Shown here piece by piece: positions 8,645 to 18,052 of a stretch of 64,000 nucleotides of DNA (position 1 is its first letter; every line of letters begins with the position of its first letter). Position numbers and translations under genes: made by a program. Source of the DNA: Dechloromonas sp. A34. Its GTDB lineage: Bacteria > Pseudomonadota > Gammaproteobacteria > Burkholderiales > Rhodocyclaceae. Location: contig NZ_CP102486.1 of the NCBI RefSeq assembly GCF_026261605.1, forward strand, positions 620,001 to 684,000, read 5' to 3'. The notes beneath the pieces were generated by a model. That model saw nothing but the letters and a program-made list of their open reading frames with translations. It had not been told where the DNA came from and searched no databases.

Positions 8645-10117
8645 GTGGCCGATCTCTCGTTCGCCCGCCCCTTGTGGTGGCTCGCGCTGTTGCCGCTGGC
8701 CGCGTGCTGGTGGGTGATCTGGTCCAGCGGCCGGCCGGGCGCCGGGCGCTGGCGGGGTGTCGTCGATGCCCACTTGCTGCCGCATGTCGTGATCGAGCGG
8801 GAACGTTCCGGCCATCACGCCAGCCGGCTCGCCTTGCTGGCGCTGGCCTGGCTGACGGCAGTGGCGGCGCTGGCCGGTCCGCAGCTCGGCCAGCCCGCCG
8901 CCCAGAAGAGGGCAGGGGAGCGGGCGCTGGTTCTGCTGATCGAGATTCCCGAGGCCACCGGGCTGGCCGGCGATGTCCGCCGCAACTGGGAAAGCGTTAG
9001 GCAAGATGCGCTGGCCCTGCTGAGGCTACTGCCCGGCCACGAGACGGCGGTCGTGCTGTATTCCCGCCACCCCTTCCTGCTGGTGCCGCCGACGGCCGAC
9101 CGCGCGAGCACGGAACATCTGCTGCAGGGCCTGAGCCCGGGTTTGCTGCCGGCCTATGGCGCGCGCCCCGAGCGGGCTCTGGGGATGGCGGACGAGGTTC
9201 TGCGGCGAAACGGTTTTGAGCAGGCGGATATCGTCTGGCTGACGGCCGGCGACATCGCGTCCGCCAACGGCGCCGTGCCGCCCGTCGAGGGCCGCGTCGC
9301 GGTGCTTTTTTACGGCAGTGACGGGCAACTGGCCGCCCGACTCCAGCGCCATGCCGAGAGCACGGGGGGCTTTTTTCATAGTCCGGCCAGCGGCCGCGCC
9401 CTCGCCACGCTTCCCGAGCTGCGGCCGTGGCTGGCATCGGCGGCCCCTGCGCCGCCGGCCGGCGAGACGCTGCCGTTCGAACTGGGGCCAGTCCTGATCG
9501 CCCTGATCCTGCCGCTGGCGCTATTCGCTTTCCGGCCGGGCGTGCTGCCCGTCGTCTTCGCCGTCGCTTTGAGTTGCGGGCTGCTCAGCCCCCCCGAGGC
9601 CCTGGCGGACGATGCCCGCCCGGTCTGGAGCGACCGGCTGCTGGCGGTGGCCCCCTTGGTCGATCCCTGCTGGCGGGCCGTGGCCCACTATCGGCTGGCG
9701 CGTTACCGCGAGGCGGCCGCGTTATGGCGCGACTGCCCGGGCGCCGATGCGGCGTTCAACCGTGGCAATGCGCTGGCCCGGGCCGGCCAGTTCGATGAGG
9801 CGATCCTCGCTTACGACCAGGCGCTGGCGCTGCGCGCCGACGATGCCGATTTCCGGTTCAATCGCGGCCTCGTCCAGGGGCTGCTCAAACCGCCCCCGCC
9901 ACCACCACCTCCTCCAAAAACGGGGCGGGGTGCCACCCGGCCGGTGTCGCCCGACCATGCGGAAACGCCATCCGCCGATCCCGGCCCGGTGCCGCCGTCT
10001 GACGCCAGGCGCTTCGCCGAGCGGCCGACACGCGCGGTGCCCGAGACCGAGCAGGATTTCTGGCGGCGTCTGATCGAACTCCAGGCGCCGCGCCGAAAAC
10101 CGCAAGCGGACAACTAG
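8645..10117 (+). CDS. VWA-TPR fusion protein (BatB/BatC-like) with degenerate metal site
   Basis: GTG start directly after the previous stop; 490 aa. An N-terminal helix pair and a VWA-like domain are followed by two membrane helices (about residues 278-320), then TPR repeats (about residues 340-415, for example NRGNALARAGQFDEAILAYD). A run of nine prolines and a charged tail end the protein. In the VWA part the DxSxS motif is replaced by IEIPEATG, so metal-dependent binding is probably lost. The protein thus combines BatB-like and BatC-like roles in one chain. It ends the tightly overlapping run that began at base 1. Confidence 0.82.
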   Translation: MADLSFARPLWWLALLPLAACWWVIWSSGRPGAGRWRGVVDAHLLPHVVIERERSGHHASRLALLALAWLTAVAALAGPQLGQPAAQKRAGERALVLLIEIPEATGLAGDVRRNWESVRQDALALLRLLPGHETAVVLYSRHPFLLVPPTADRASTEHLLQGLSPGLLPAYGARPERALGMADEVLRRNGFEQADIVWLTAGDIASANGAVPPVEGRVAVLFYGSDGQLAARLQRHAESTGGFFHSPASGRALATLPELRPWLASAAPAPPAGETLPFELGPVLIALILPLALFAFRPGVLPVVFAVALSCGLLSPPEALADDARPVWSDRLLAVAPLVDPCWRAVAHYRLARYREAAALWRDCPGADAAFNRGNALARAGQFDEAILAYDQALALRADDADFRFNRGLVQGLLKPPPPPPPPPKTGRGATRPVSPDHAETPSADPGPVPPSDARRFAERPTRAVPETEQDFWRRLIELQAPRRKPQADN

Positions 10118-10262
10118 CGGGCGTTCGGGTCTAATGCCGGGCAATGAGATGAATTCTGGAAATGCCTTTGTGTCCCTTTCTAACTTTTGCGGTGAGCCGT
10201 CGGCTTTTTGTGCCGGTCCGCGCGGCTGAACTTCGTCGGTTTTCCTCGGCAGGGTCTTGCTG

Positions 10263-11066
10263 ATGGCTCCGGCAAGGCGTGCCTTGCTCTGGGCGCTGCT
10301 GCTTTCGCTGCTGCTGCATGCGGCGTTCCTGCTCGTCCCCCAGCGCGAGCCGGCGGCCAGTCGCCCGGCTGCCACGCGCCTGGAAGCCAGTCTCGGACTA
10401 CGCCTCCAGGTGGCAGAGCCGACGCCGGCGCTGGCGCCGAAAAAGGCCGCGCCTGGCAAGGCCGCCAAGCCGGCGCGGTCGCGCATCCTCAGCGTCGACA
10501 AGTCCGGCGGGCCGGCGGTCGCGGCCGGTCGGCAGTGGTCGGCCGCCGAGAAGGCGGAAATGGACAGTTTTCTCGATGAACTGGCTGGCCAGGCCAAGGC
10601 CGTGCCGAAGCCGACGCTGGCCCAGCGCTCGCTGGCGATGGCCCGGGAACAGGGTCGGCAGATGGCGCAACAGGACGAAGCGGGCAGCGCCACCCTGGAG
10701 CGCCGGCCGAATGGCCCGCCGGTCGATCCGTTCAGCCTGGAAGCCTATATCGACGGCCTGGTCCGACGTCTCAACCGCAGTGCCGGCTTCGTCAGAAACG
10801 ACCCGCGGAGCAAGGGCGTGCGCCCGGCGGCGGTTCAGTTCCGGCTCAATCCCGATGGCAGCCTGAAGTCTTTCGTCGTGCTCAATGCCGGCGATCAGGC
10901 CGATGAAATTGCCTTCATCAAGGCCGTCGTCGAGCGGGCCATCCCGTTTTCGCCGTTTCCGCCCGATATCGACCGGGCGGCACGCTCCCTGGGGGTGGTC
11001 ATCTGTATCCAGCCCGGTAGCGGCAGCGGCTTCGGCTTCAGCCGGACGACGGGCCGCGGCTGCTGA
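10263..11066 (+). CDS. TonB-like C-terminal domain protein
   Basis: The ATG at 10263 gives 267 aa; TTG 10257 is in frame just upstream. A basic N-terminus and one membrane anchor (about residues 8-24) lead into an Ala/Pro/Lys-rich linker. The C-terminal domain (about residues 165-255) has the TonB/TolA pattern: VQFRLNPDGSLKSFVVL, then a segment pairing AVVERAIPFSPFP with VVICIQP. No ExbB/ExbD genes are adjacent. A 145-base gap separates it from the MoxR operon, so it may be independently expressed. The substrate is unknown. Confidence 0.7.
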   Translation: MAPARRALLWALLLSLLLHAAFLLVPQREPAASRPAATRLEASLGLRLQVAEPTPALAPKKAAPGKAAKPARSRILSVDKSGGPAVAAGRQWSAAEKAEMDSFLDELAGQAKAVPKPTLAQRSLAMAREQGRQMAQQDEAGSATLERRPNGPPVDPFSLEAYIDGLVRRLNRSAGFVRNDPRSKGVRPAAVQFRLNPDGSLKSFVVLNAGDQADEIAFIKAVVERAIPFSPFPPDIDRAARSLGVVICIQPGSGSGFGFSRTTGRGC

Positions 11067-11291
11067 TTCGGGCGCCGTCCGGCGAATTGCACGCGGACCG
11101 CGCGCCGCCGGCCGGGTAGGCTAAAATGACCGGGTTTGTTCCACAAGCTGCCGTGTCTTGCGCAGCCGTCCCCCGCCTGTTTCAGCAAAGGCGTGATTGC
11201 CCGGGATGGCTCCGGTTGGCCGGGGCTTTACCATTTTTACGACGATACTTCCGGCATTGCCCCGATTGAGCGGCGCACATAGGACAAGAAT

Positions 11292-12140
11292 ATGGCCAAC
11301 GCAGTTACCTTCAAGGTTCTCGAAGACATCGCCAAGGATCTTTCAGGCGACGAAATTTCCTTCCCGACCTTTCTCGACATTACCTTCCAGGTGCGGACGG
11401 CGCTTCGCGATCCCAACCTCAATGTCGAGCAACTGGCCAAGCTGGTGGGAGCCGAGCCGCTGATGAGCACCAAGATCATCCGGATGTCCAATTCGGTGGC
11501 GCTCAACCCGTCCGGGCGCGAGATTGCCGACGTCAAGAGCGCCATCGTCCGGGTCGGCATGGAGGCGGTGCGCACGGTATCGTTTGCCGTGGCCATGGAG
11601 CAATTGCTGCAGTCGAAACAGATGCACGCTTTCGATGACATCTCGAAGAAGCTCTGGGACCATACCTCGCACGTCGCCGCCCTGTGTCGCGTCCTGGCCC
11701 GCCGGATCGCCAAGATCAACGGCGACGAGGCGATGTTCGCCGGCCTGGTGCACGATCTCGGCGTCTTCTATCTGATGTCGCGCGCCGCCAATTTCCCCGA
11801 ACTGGTCAATGACAAGGTCGAACTGCACGCGCTGTTGGTCGGCTGGCACGACAGTATCGGTCATGCCCTGCTCTCGGCGCTGGGGTCGCCGGAGTCGGTT
11901 CTGGTTGCCGTGCAGGAGCATGAAACCGACCGCGAGATCACAGCGCTGAAGTCCTTGTCCGACGTGCTCTACGTCGCCAACAAGATTGCCAATCGCAGTT
12001 CGAGCTGGCGCGATCCGGAACTCGATGGCGCCGTCGATACGTCGATGCTGGACGACATTTTCGATGCCGAAACGCTGAACGAAATCATCGAAGAGTCGGA
12101 AGAAGAGGTTCAGTCGCTGAAGGCGGCGCTGGGCGGTTGA
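11292..12140 (+). CDS. HDOD domain signalling protein
   Basis: The 282-aa protein starts at ATG 11292, preceded by AGGAC at suitable spacing. It fits the HDOD family: an N-terminal helical part with PLMSTKIIRMSNS and later HD-like residues WDHTSHVAALC and GLVHDLGVFYL. A glutamate-rich C-terminus ends the chain. HDOD proteins are degenerate HD phosphohydrolase relatives that scaffold signalling, often linked to cyclic-di-GMP or motility. No catalytic partner domain is fused. The 225 bases upstream hold no feature I could assign with confidence. Confidence 0.82.
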   Translation: MANAVTFKVLEDIAKDLSGDEISFPTFLDITFQVRTALRDPNLNVEQLAKLVGAEPLMSTKIIRMSNSVALNPSGREIADVKSAIVRVGMEAVRTVSFAVAMEQLLQSKQMHAFDDISKKLWDHTSHVAALCRVLARRIAKINGDEAMFAGLVHDLGVFYLMSRAANFPELVNDKVELHALLVGWHDSIGHALLSALGSPESVLVAVQEHETDREITALKSLSDVLYVANKIANRSSSWRDPELDGAVDTSMLDDIFDAETLNEIIEESEEEVQSLKAALGG

Positions 12141-12224
12141 TGGTGAACGGCCGCCGGGGGCAGGCGGCGTGACGTTTCAGTTGCTTAGAGCGGATTTGAA
12201 ACCGCCGGCGATTCAGGGATCTTC

Positions 12225-14119
12225 ATGAACAGCACTCAGCATCATTCCGGGAATGTGACCGGCAAGCGCCTGGCCGTCCTGGCGCTGGCGGCCCTCGGCG
12301 TCGTCTACGGCGACATCGGGACCAGCCCGCTTTATGCGGTCAAGGAAGTCTTCGCCGGCAATCATCCGATCCCGGTGACCGAGGCCAATATCTTCGGCGC
12401 CCTGTCGCTGTTCTTCTGGGCGCTGATCATCGTCGTCTCGGTCAAGTACGTCAGCTTCATCATGCGCGCCGACAACCGCGGCGAGGGCGGGATCATGGCG
12501 CTGATCGCCCTGGCGCTGCATGATGCGCAGGGCAAGCCGCTGCAAATGAAGCTGATCATGGTGGTGGGCATTCTCGGGGCGGCGATGTTCTACGGCGATG
12601 GCATGGTGACCCGGCGATCTCGGTGCTTTCGGCCGTCGAGGGGCTGGAGGTGGCGACCCCAGCGTTCAAGCCCTACGTCATTCCGGTGACGATGATCGTG
12701 CTGTTCCTGCTCTTTTTCGTCCAGCGTCACGGCACCGCCGTCGTTGGTGCCGCCTTCGGGCCGGTGATGCTGGTCTGGTTCAGCACGCTGGCCGTGCTCG
12801 GCGTCTCCAACATCGTCGAGCATCCGGTCATCCTGACTGCGCTCAACCCGCTCTACGGTCTAGAGTTCCTGTTCGCCAACAAAGCGATGGCGCTGGTCGC
12901 GATGGGTAATGTCGTGCTTGCCGTGACCGGCGCCGAGGCGCTCTATGCCGACATGGGCCACTTCGGGCGCAAGCCGATCTCGCGCGCCTGGTTCCTGTTC
13001 GTGCTGCCGGCCCTGGTCCTCAATTATTTCGGCCAGGGGGCGCTGATCCTCGCCAATCCGGCCGAGGCGGCCAGTCCCTTCTTTCATTCCGCCCCGGAAT
13101 GGGCGCTTTATCCGCTGATCGGGCTGGCCACGCTGGCCACCGTGATCGCCTCGCAGGCCGTCATCTCCGGTGCCTTTTCGGTCACCCGGCAGGCCATGCA
13201 GCTCGGTTTCGTGCCGCGCATGGAGGTCCAGCACACCTCCGACCGCGAGGCCGGCCAGATCTACCTGCCGGCGGTCAACTGGGGTCTGATGCTGGCGGTG
13301 ATGATCCTCGTCCTCGGCTTCAAGTCGTCGAACAATCTGGCGGCGGCCTATGGCATCGCAGTGACCGGCGACATGGTGATCACCTCCATTCTCGCTACCG
13401 TGGTCGTTGCCAAGAGCTGGAAATGGGGCTGGTGGCGGGCCTCGGCGCTATTCGCCTGTTTCCTCTCGGTCGAGCTCGTCTTCCTCGCCGCCAATGTCCT
13501 GAAGATCCCCGATGGTGGCTGGTTCCCGCTGGTCGCCGGGATGGCCATCTTCATTCTGATGACGACTTGGAAGCGCGGCCGACAGTTGCTCTCCGAGCGT
13601 CTGCAGGGCGAGCGCCTGGAACTGACGATGTTTCTGGACTCGCTGGCGAGCTCGATGCCGACCCGGGTCTTCGGCACCTCGGTCTTTCTCAATGCCGACC
13701 CCAAGGGCGTGCCGCATGCGCTGCTCCACAACCTGATGCACAACAAGGTAGTGCATGAGCGGGTCGTTCTGCTTTCGGTCCAGTTTTTTGACGTGCCCTA
13801 CGTGCCGGATATTGACCGTGTCGAAGTGCGCGAGCTGAAGGAGAACTTCTGGAGCGTGACCATCCACTACGGCTTCAAGGACGAACCCAACGTGCCGGGT
13901 GCGCTCGAACGTTGTGCGGTGTTCGGTCTGGAATTCAGTCCGCTGGAAACCTCGTACTTCATCGGCCGTGAGACTTTGATTCCCCGCCTCGGCTCAGACA
14001 TGGCCTTCTGGCGCGAAAAGATATTCGTCGCCATGTTCCGCAACGCGGGTTCGGCAACTGCCTTCTTCCAGATTCCCAGCAACCGGGTGGTGGAACTCGG
14101 GACCCAGGTCGTACTCTAG
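12225..14119 (+). pseudogene. kup: kup potassium transporter, interrupted by a one-base deletion
   Basis: The first frame (12225-12689) begins as a Kup/Trk-type K+ uptake protein ([17 protein letters not shown]) and runs well to GDGMVT. It then leaves the family. The rest of Kup continues in the next frame from [17 protein letters not shown] to the stop at 14119. The break is at 12610-12612, where CCC stands where CCCC would restore VTPAISVL. Restored, the protein would be about 631 aa, normal for Kup, with twelve helices and a C-terminal cytoplasmic domain. As written it cannot make full-length transporter. A sequencing error in the C run is a strong alternative to true inactivation. Confidence 0.9.
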
Positions 14120-14153
14120 TGCCAGCCTTTGCCTTTGTGGTATTAGGCCGGAA

Positions 14154-14351
14154 TCAGGCTTTCCCGTCGCGGGCGAGGGTGCGCAGAAGACTTTCCGCGA
14201 GCGCCTTGGGAGCGCGGCCGCCGAGTTGGGTGCTGGTGCCGCCCTTGGCGGTCGAGACCACCAGGATCATGCCGGCAACCCAATAGTTGCCGTTGTAGGT
14301 TCGGCCATCGATTTCGCAGCTTACCTGGTCGTGTTGTTGTCGATAATTCAT
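14154..14351 (-). CDS. Small conserved-looking hypothetical protein (65 aa)
   Basis: An unrecognised 65-aa protein beginning MNYRQQHDQVSCEIDGRTYNG. It has one moderately hydrophobic stretch (YWVAGMILVVSTAKGG) and a helical, basic C-terminus. The frame fills the gap between kup and the next minus-strand gene and has typical local codon use. It has the character of a small cytoplasmic beta-sheet protein. No function can be proposed. Confidence 0.6.
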   Translation of the reverse strand: MNYRQQHDQVSCEIDGRTYNGNYWVAGMILVVSTAKGGTSTQLGGRAPKALAESLLRTLARDGKA

Positions 14352-14457
14352 GTTTCATCTCGTGTCAGGGTTGGGCGAGGGTAGGACGGCTGACCATCTT
14401 CCCCCGACCGGTTTTTGTAAGGCCCTGGGGAGTGGGGCGCTGCTTCTGGTTAGTCGT

Positions 14458-14769
14458 TCATGCAGCGACCCGGTTCAACAGAAGTGCAAGTTGCGGATAG
14501 AAACCCAGTCGACTGACCTCAATGCGATGGGTGATTTGCTTGGCAATGGCCACCTCCCGTGCCGCAGCCGAGTGCTCCACCAGGTCAGGGAAGGCTTTGT
14601 CGGGGTCTACCAGCGCAAAGATCCTTACCAGAACGTTGCCACAAGCCTTGTAGTAGGCCGGGTCAAGTTGGCAGAATTTGGCGCCGGAATCGCAGGCGTC
14701 GAGATAGGCCGCCGACGTGGTTGCCGTGGCTTCCAGAGCCTGAAGCGTGATCCGATTGAAGCTGAACAT
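14458..14769 (-). CDS. Hypothetical helical protein (103 aa)
   Basis: ATG at 14769 is preceded by AAAGGAG at eight bases, a good ribosome site. The product begins MFSFNRITLQALEATATTSA and is predicted mostly alpha-helical, with three cysteines in the first half (ACDSGAKFCQ and YYKACG). Its size, helicity and N-terminal sequence vaguely recall phasin-like proteins, but I do not recognise the family. It stands alone between kup and rfaE2. Confidence 0.6.
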   Translation of the reverse strand: MFSFNRITLQALEATATTSAAYLDACDSGAKFCQLDPAYYKACGNVLVRIFALVDPDKAFPDLVEHSAAAREVAIAKQITHRIEVSRLGFYPQLALLLNRVAA

Positions 14770-14920
14770 GGCAGCGCTCCTTTCAAAAGCTTGAGGAATG
14801 CATCGACTCCTACGCTAGAGGAACACCATCAACCTGTCAGCGAAGTATTTCACGAAGTAGCGAAATGTGAGCGGCTTATTTTCGGACGCCCGGACAATGC
14901 GCAATCGGTTCAGGCAACCC

Positions 14921-14940
14921 AAGGCGCCCGCCGGCGCCTT
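14921..14940. terminator. Stem-loop just beyond the intended rfaE2 stop
   Basis: A seven-base stem AAGGCGC / GCGCCTT with a six-base loop, followed on the plus strand by TTTTATTA. It lies directly after the stop codon rfaE2 would use if its frame were intact (14945-14947). This supports that stop as the true gene end. The T run is on the plus-strand side, so termination of rfaE2 itself would be weak; a bidirectional terminator is possible. Confidence 0.4.
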
Positions 14941-14944
14941 TTTA

Positions 14945-15432
14945 TTACAGCTTGCGGATCTTTTCGAGCAGCGCCGTCGTCGATTTCTGGTGGATGAAGG
15001 GGATGGAGTGCACCGTTCCCCCCAGCTCCGTACTTCGCTGCAGCCGACGATCTTGTCGACCGGCCAGTCGCCGCCCTTGACCAGAATTTCCGGCCGGCAT
15101 TCGAGGATGCGCTGGAGCGGGGTGTCTTCGTCGAACCAGGTGACCAGGGCTACGCAGCCGAGCGCGGCCATCACGGCGAGGCGGTCTTCCAGCCGATTGA
15201 CCGGGCGGTCGTCGCCCTTGCCCAGGCGCTTGACCGAGGCATCGCTGTTCAGCGCCACGACCATGCTGGTGCCCAGCGCCGCGGCCTGGGCCAGATAGGT
15301 GACGTGGCCGCGATGCAGGATGTCGAAGCAGCCGTTGGTGAACACCAGCGGGCGGGCAATTTCCGCAGTTCTGGCCGCCAGTTCGGCGGGCGGGCAGATT
15401 TTCGATTCGAAGTTGGGGGCGGCGTAGGTCAT
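14945..15432 (-). pseudogene. rfaE2: rfaE2 (hldE C-terminal) heptose-1-phosphate adenylyltransferase, frameshifted near its 3' end
   Basis: This enzyme makes ADP-glycero-manno-heptose for lipopolysaccharide core. The nucleotidyltransferase signature [17 protein letters not shown] and [11 protein letters not shown] are clear, as is [13 protein letters not shown]. After SEVRSWG the frame shifts: the written frame runs on to 14815 as arginine-rich nonsense, while the +1 alternative reads [20 protein letters not shown] to a TAA at 14945. The break is the C run 15018-15023 (six; seven restores the frame). Restored length is about 162 aa, normal for stand-alone RfaE2. Since heptose synthesis is rarely dispensable, a sequencing error is likely. 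Confidence 0.88.
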
Positions 15433-15471
15433 GTCAGGCGTCGATAAGGAAACAGGCGGGCATTTTAGTGC

Positions 15472-17076
15472 CTATTTCGTGATGGGCGGCTCTTGGCTCC
15501 GGACGGGCACATTTTCGCCGGCTGGTGTGAAAACCAGGACCGTGTTGCGTCCTTGCTCCTTGGCTCCGTACATGGCCTGATCGGCGCGCTTCAGCAGGTC
15601 GTGCAGACTTTCGCCATGGGTCGGGCAGAGCGCAATGCCGATGCTGCACGAGATGGTGATCGGCCCGGCATCGGTGGCGATCGGCTCGGCCAGGGCTACC
15701 AGCAGCTTTTCCGCGACGCCGGTCGCCGCTGTGCTATCCGGGATGTTGCCCAGCAGCGCGACGAATTCGTCGCCGCCCTGGCGGGCCACCGTGTCGCCGG
15801 CACGCAGCCCGCCGACCAGGCGGCGTCCGCTGGCGACCAGTACCTGATCGCCGATTTCATGGCCGAAACGATCGTTAACTTCCTTGAAATGGTCGAGATC
15901 GATCAGCAGAAGGGCAAAGGGAAGGCCGTTGCGCTGCCCGTGCTGAAAGGTCTTTTCGAAGCGATCGATGAACAGGAAACGGTTGGGCAGGTCGGTCAGC
16001 AGGTCGTGCGTGGCAAGGTAGGCGGCGCGCTCGTGCTCCAGCGCCGCCCGATCGAGGGCCCGATAATGGCGAATGGTCAGCCAGGGAACCAGACACAGGG
16101 CGCCGCCGAGCAGCACAAGCATGGTCAGCATTTCCGGATTGAGCAATTCGATCCAGAGCAGCTGGCGCTCAAAGCGCATGGTCATCGGTTGCGAGGCGCT
16201 GGCCAGCTCGATCTTTCGCGAAAAGCCGGGCAGGAACCATTGGTCCAGCTTGCTTGCGGTCAGGCCGGGTTGTTCGAAGAGCAGGCTTTCCGGCTTGGCT
16301 GGCGAGGCAATGAAGGCGGTGAAGCGCATCGACGATTGATCGGCCTCCGCGTCAAAGCGGGGAAAAAGTGCCTGCGCCTTGATCACCAGCATGGCGGTCA
16401 TCGTGCTGCCAAAGAAATTGGGTTCCGAAGAAGGCGTGCCGCTTGGCCGAATGACCTGTTGCAACAGGATGTAGGCACGGCCGCCTTCGTAAAGATTGAA
16501 GACCGGCGAGCTGGTGGGTATGCCGCTACGCTGGGCGAGGGCCAGGGAAGAGGCCAGGTAATCGACCGTTTCCAGGCGCAGGCCATAGATCGCCTGCGTC
16601 TCCGCCAGCGATGGATGCATGAACAGGATGGGCCAGGTCTCTTCGGCGGGTGTGGCGGGCGTGCCCGGGGCGGGCTGGCGTCCGGTCATGTCGGCGAAGT
16701 TCTTCAACCTGAAATCGGTACGCCACCGTTCCTGCAGGGATGCCTCGAAGGCGGCTTCCTCGGCAAGCGGCACCTTGCGGGCCACTTCCATCATGTAGAT
16801 GTGGGGATAGGCTGCGGTGGCCGATGCGGCATAGCGAGCGGCCGATTCCCTGTCGCCGCGATCGACCGCCTGCAGGAAGGCAGAAAAGCCGGCGAGCACG
16901 GCTTCGTTGGTATCGAGTTTGTTCTTGAGGTCGCCGACCACGTGCCTGACTTCGTCGTCGAACTGTCGTTCGCGGCGGTCGAGCTGTGCCGCAATGACGA
17001 GGCTGGCGGTAAACAGGATGGCACCCAGCCATGCGGCAAGCAGGAACAAGAGAGTCGGGCGGATGCGGGAGGGCAT
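15472..17076 (-). CDS. CHASE-type sensor diguanylate cyclase
   Basis: A 534-aa membrane protein that probably makes cyclic di-GMP. An N-terminal helix (about residues 7-29), a periplasmic CHASE-like sensor (about residues 40-300) and a second helix (about 313-335) precede a GGDEF domain. The active site is RQGGDEFVALL, and an RxxD inhibitory site (RAGD) sits five residues before GGDEF, so product inhibition is expected. YLATHDLLTDLPNRFLF marks the domain start. There is no EAL domain. The gene stands alone; the ligand is unknown. Confidence 0.9.
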   Translation of the reverse strand: MPSRIRPTLLFLLAAWLGAILFTASLVIAAQLDRRERQFDDEVRHVVGDLKNKLDTNEAVLAGFSAFLQAVDRGDRESAARYAASATAAYPHIYMMEVARKVPLAEEAAFEASLQERWRTDFRLKNFADMTGRQPAPGTPATPAEETWPILFMHPSLAETQAIYGLRLETVDYLASSLALAQRSGIPTSSPVFNLYEGGRAYILLQQVIRPSGTPSSEPNFFGSTMTAMLVIKAQALFPRFDAEADQSSMRFTAFIASPAKPESLLFEQPGLTASKLDQWFLPGFSRKIELASASQPMTMRFERQLLWIELLNPEMLTMLVLLGGALCLVPWLTIRHYRALDRAALEHERAAYLATHDLLTDLPNRFLFIDRFEKTFQHGQRNGLPFALLLIDLDHFKEVNDRFGHEIGDQVLVASGRRLVGGLRAGDTVARQGGDEFVALLGNIPDSTAATGVAEKLLVALAEPIATDAGPITISCSIGIALCPTHGESLHDLLKRADQAMYGAKEQGRNTVLVFTPAGENVPVRSQEPPITK

Positions 17077-17146
17077 TGGTTTTGTTCCATGGAGCCCAAT
17101 GAGTCCAATCTCTCATTAGCGCGCGATTTGACAATAACGAAATGTA

Positions 17147-18052
17147 CTATGGATGAGCCGCCCGCCAAGCGGTCAACGCCTGGACGGCATCGTCCAGCGA
17201 TGACATGAGATCGACGCCTTCCAGGCGAGCGACCCGGGCGACACCGCCGCCGCCGACCCAGAGTGCCACATTCGGCGGCAGCACCAGACGGAGCTGTTGC
17301 AGCAGGCCGGGAATCTGCCGTTGCGGGAAAGCGACCGAAAAGGAGAGGGCGACCACGTCGGCCTGGTGGGCGATGGCAGCGCGGCCGATTTCGAGCAGCG
17401 GCATCTGGGTGCCGAGCGGGATGCACTCGGCGCCTTCGAGGGCGAACAGGGTTTCGACCATCAGCAGGCCGAGCACGTGCTGCTCGTCCGGCACGCTGGT
17501 CAGCAGGACGCGCGGGCTGCGGCTGCCGCCGGGCAGGGCGGCGATAGCCTGGCGCAGCAGGCGCTTGGTCAGCTCCGTGAACAGATGTTCCTCGAAGACT
17601 TCGACGCTGCCGTCCTCCCAGGCTTCGCCGACGCGGCGGGTCAGCGGCGCGACGGTGTCCTGGACAAAACGCTGCAAGCCCTGGCGGGCCAGGCGCTGCT
17701 GCAGGGCTTGCTGGTAGCCGGCCGCGTCGTGCTGCTTGATCAGCGCGAGCAGTTCATCCAGTGCCTCGCTGGCGCCGTGATCGCCGCTCGCTATGGGCTT
17801 AGGCCGGCGCGGGGCGAGGGCGCTCAATTCGGCCGTCGGCATCGCGATCAGCTTGCCCGGCCGGTGTCCCATGTCCATCAGGCGCTTGATCAGGCGCAGG
17901 CGATCCACCTGCTCGGCCGGATAGCTGCGTTCGCCGTTGCCATCGCGCTCCGGCACCGGAAAGCCGTAGCGGCGTTCCCACATGCGCAAGACATCCTTGG
18001 AGAGCCCGGTGTCGCGTTCGACGGCAGCAATGCTGAAGTTTGGGGTATTCAT
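17147..18052 (-). CDS. litR: B12-binding MerR-family regulator (LitR/CarH photoreceptor class)
   Basis: The ATG at 18052 gives 301 aa (a TTG at 18067 is in frame). Residues 6-75 are a MerR winged helix (AAVERDTGLSKDVLRMWERR). Then comes a helical bundle with W145-x9-E155-H156, and a cobalamin domain with E190-x-H192-x-x-G195. These two motifs characterise the adenosylcobalamin light sensors LitR/CarH. Known members repress in the dark and release DNA when light breaks the Co-C bond. The gene is divergent from a nine-gene membrane-lipid/oxidative-stress operon, the usual target. Light control is inferred from the motifs and context. Confidence 0.88.
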   Translation of the reverse strand: MNTPNFSIAAVERDTGLSKDVLRMWERRYGFPVPERDGNGERSYPAEQVDRLRLIKRLMDMGHRPGKLIAMPTAELSALAPRRPKPIASGDHGASEALDELLALIKQHDAAGYQQALQQRLARQGLQRFVQDTVAPLTRRVGEAWEDGSVEVFEEHLFTELTKRLLRQAIAALPGGSRSPRVLLTSVPDEQHVLGLLMVETLFALEGAECIPLGTQMPLLEIGRAAIAHQADVVALSFSVAFPQRQIPGLLQQLRLVLPPNVALWVGGGGVARVARLEGVDLMSSLDDAVQALTAWRAAHP

